Below, piece by piece: positions 32,755 to 33,997 of a stretch of DNA of 33,997 bases. A model generated the notes under the pieces. That model did not search any database. It was given only the letters and a program-made list of their open reading frames with translations, and was not told the DNA's origin. Location: positions 1-33,997 of the forward strand of contig CAKRLC010000020.1 of assembly GCA_934358955.1 (NCBI GenBank), in the 5' to 3' direction. Every line of letters begins with the position of its first letter. Positions within the stretch are counted from its first letter, which is position 1. The stretch comes from an uncultured Roseburia sp. (GTDB lineage: Bacteria > Bacillota > Clostridia > Lachnospirales > Lachnospiraceae). The translations under genes were made by a program, and so were the position numbers.

Positions 32755-32782
32755 AAATGATTTCTTGGAGGCAATGAACAAG

Positions 32783-33997
32783 ATGAATAATAGAAAAAAA
32801 GTGGTCAGCTGCTTACTGGCAGGTGCCATATTAATAGGAGGAACAGGTATCGGTACGAATGCAGCGCAGGCTGGCGGTGTAACATCTGTGATCGCAACAG
32901 GTATTACATCTAACGGTTCTCCGGCAGCGGGCTTTTCCAAAATGCTTTCCCAGTGTCTGATCGATACAGATAAGGCCGCAGAAGAAGCAGCAGCTCAGCA
33001 GGCCGCAGAAGAACAGCAGGTCAGTGAGAATGAAGTACCGGTTGTAAAATCTGAATATTCAGACATTGCGATCGCACAGGTAAATAACTACGTGAACGTA
33101 AGAGCAGAAGCCAATACAGACAGTGAGGTTGTTGGAAAGTTATATAATAATTCTGCAGCTACTGTATTAGAGACAACAGAAGATGGCTGGTACCGGATCA
33201 CATCCGGAAGTGTTGACGGATATGTAAAAGCAGAATACGTTGTTACCGGAGATGAAGAGCTTGCAAGACGTGTCAGCACACGTTATGCAACGGTTACAAC
33301 GACGACATTATATGTAAGAACAGCACCTTCTACAGAGTCCAGTATCCTTACGATGCTTGGAGAAGGGGATGACTTTGTTGTTGTAGATGAATCTATGAAG
33401 GACAGTGGATGGGTTATCGTTACAACAGAGGAAGGCGATGGATACGTTTCTACAGATTATGTGAATCTGTGGACAGATTTTGTGAAGGCAGAATCCAAGG
33501 CAGAAGAAGAAGCAAGACTTGCGAAGGAAGAAGCTGAGCGTCAGGCAGCAGCCGCTGCAGCAGCCGCTGCGAAGAAAAAGAAGTCTAGCAGTGCAGCAGG
33601 CAGCACAGGAAGTACATCTTCTTCTGGCAGTGCATCCTATTCCGCACCAAGCGGATCAAATGGACAGGCAGTTGCGAACTATGCATCCCAGTTTATTGGT
33701 AATCCATATGTATATGGTGGCTCTAGCCTTACAAATGGAACGGACTGTTCCGGATTTGTTATGTCTGTTTATGCAGCATTTGGAATCAGCCTCCCACATT
33801 CTTCGAGTGGACAGAGAAGCTGCGGATATGGTGTAAGCCTCTCTGAAGCACAGCCTGGCGATATTGTCTGCTATAGTGGACATGTTGGTATTTATGTAGG
33901 TAATAATACGATCGTACATGCAAGTACACCGTCAAGCGGTATCAAATATTCTACCGCTACATATAGAAATGTTCTTTCTGTAAGAAGAATTTTCTAA
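32783..33997 (+). CDS. Secreted SH3b-SH3b-NlpC/P60 peptidoglycan hydrolase
   Basis: A 404-residue exported wall endopeptidase. A signal peptide (basic NNRKK, hydrophobic core about 7-25, NAAQA end near 30) is followed by two bacterial SH3 domains (about 94-154 and 167-230), which bind wall peptides. A Glu/Ala/Lys helical linker with a Ser/Gly stretch (about 235-292) leads to the NlpC/P60 domain (about 295-404), with catalytic Cys322 (DCSGF), His367 (GHVGIYVG) and third residue His379 (IVHAST). It likely cuts the D-Glu to diamino-acid bond. The start at 32783 lies 11 nt after GGAGG; an ATG at 32774 is only 2 nt from it and a TTG at 32765 overlaps it. The gene ends with the window and is complete. 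Confidence 0.94.
   Translation: MNNRKKVVSCLLAGAILIGGTGIGTNAAQAGGVTSVIATGITSNGSPAAGFSKMLSQCLIDTDKAAEEAAAQQAAEEQQVSENEVPVVKSEYSDIAIAQVNNYVNVRAEANTDSEVVGKLYNNSAATVLETTEDGWYRITSGSVDGYVKAEYVVTGDEELARRVSTRYATVTTTTLYVRTAPSTESSILTMLGEGDDFVVVDESMKDSGWVIVTTEEGDGYVSTDYVNLWTDFVKAESKAEEEARLAKEEAERQAAAAAAAAAKKKKSSSAAGSTGSTSSSGSASYSAPSGSNGQAVANYASQFIGNPYVYGGSSLTNGTDCSGFVMSVYAAFGISLPHSSSGQRSCGYGVSLSEAQPGDIVCYSGHVGIYVGNNTIVHASTPSSGIKYSTATYRNVLSVRRIF

Overview
The window is chromosomal DNA from a low-to-mid GC Bacillota of class Clostridia, most likely a gut Lachnospiraceae. The evidence is strong Shine-Dalgarno sites, sigma-A type promoters, Lachnospiraceae-type small proteins (DUF4250-like, DUF6472-like), a uvrC-hprK-murB-rapZ-whiA block and type III glutamine synthetases. 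Genus and species cannot be fixed from the sequence alone. Almost all of the window is ordinary housekeeping sequence; the unusual material is mostly in the intergenic DNA.

Layout. 1-710: the 3'-truncated end of a tRNA-Phe gene on the minus strand with a consensus promoter inside a perfect 15-bp dyad, then a small membrane protein. 813-5675: sbcD-sbcC (overlapping) and murI. 6134-7313: a YgjP-like metallopeptidase and two tiny genes (DUF4250-like, minus; DUF6472-like, plus) whose divergent promoters share one palindromic -35 hexamer. 7572-11629: ftsH with a Gly/Asn-rich N-terminal extension, followed closely by uvrC. 11745-17786: hprK, M18 aminopeptidase, murB, rapZ, whiA and a diacylglycerol-kinase-like gene, joining carbon regulation, wall precursor synthesis and lipid metabolism. 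The yvcK gene that often separates rapZ and whiA is absent. 18005-18871: class II fructose-bisphosphate aldolase.

19032-25521 is a nitrogen assimilation island: two tandem type III glutamine synthetases (about 92% identical by hand count), a PII protein and an AmtB ammonium channel. Ammonium enters through AmtB, PII senses nitrogen and energy status, and GlnN fixes the ammonium. Both glnN genes carry the same hexaloop hairpin about 25 nt before the start codon, with stems that differ in sequence but keep their pairing. amtB is preceded by an intrinsic terminator between it and glnB, which suggests control by attenuation.

25642-31556: a class A penicillin-binding protein on the minus strand (convergent with amtB across a 21-bp-stem terminator), yigZ, tRNA-Gln(CUG), acyl-ACP thioesterase, cvfB and ridA. 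31557-32782 is a 1.2-kb non-coding stretch of repeats: a branched terminator, a 104-bp element with 24-bp terminal inverted repeats (a second copy lies at 29431-29571), a 72-bp tandem repeat array, and a frameshifted membrane-protein remnant. The window ends with a secreted SH3b-SH3b-NlpC/P60 wall hydrolase, whose consensus promoter is followed by a perfect match to the WalR (YycF) binding consensus.

No prophage, insertion sequence with transposase, CRISPR array or defence system was seen. The best candidates for undescribed biology are the glnN leader hairpins, the amtB attenuator, the 72-bp hairpin array with the small inverted-repeat elements, and the overlapping divergent promoters.
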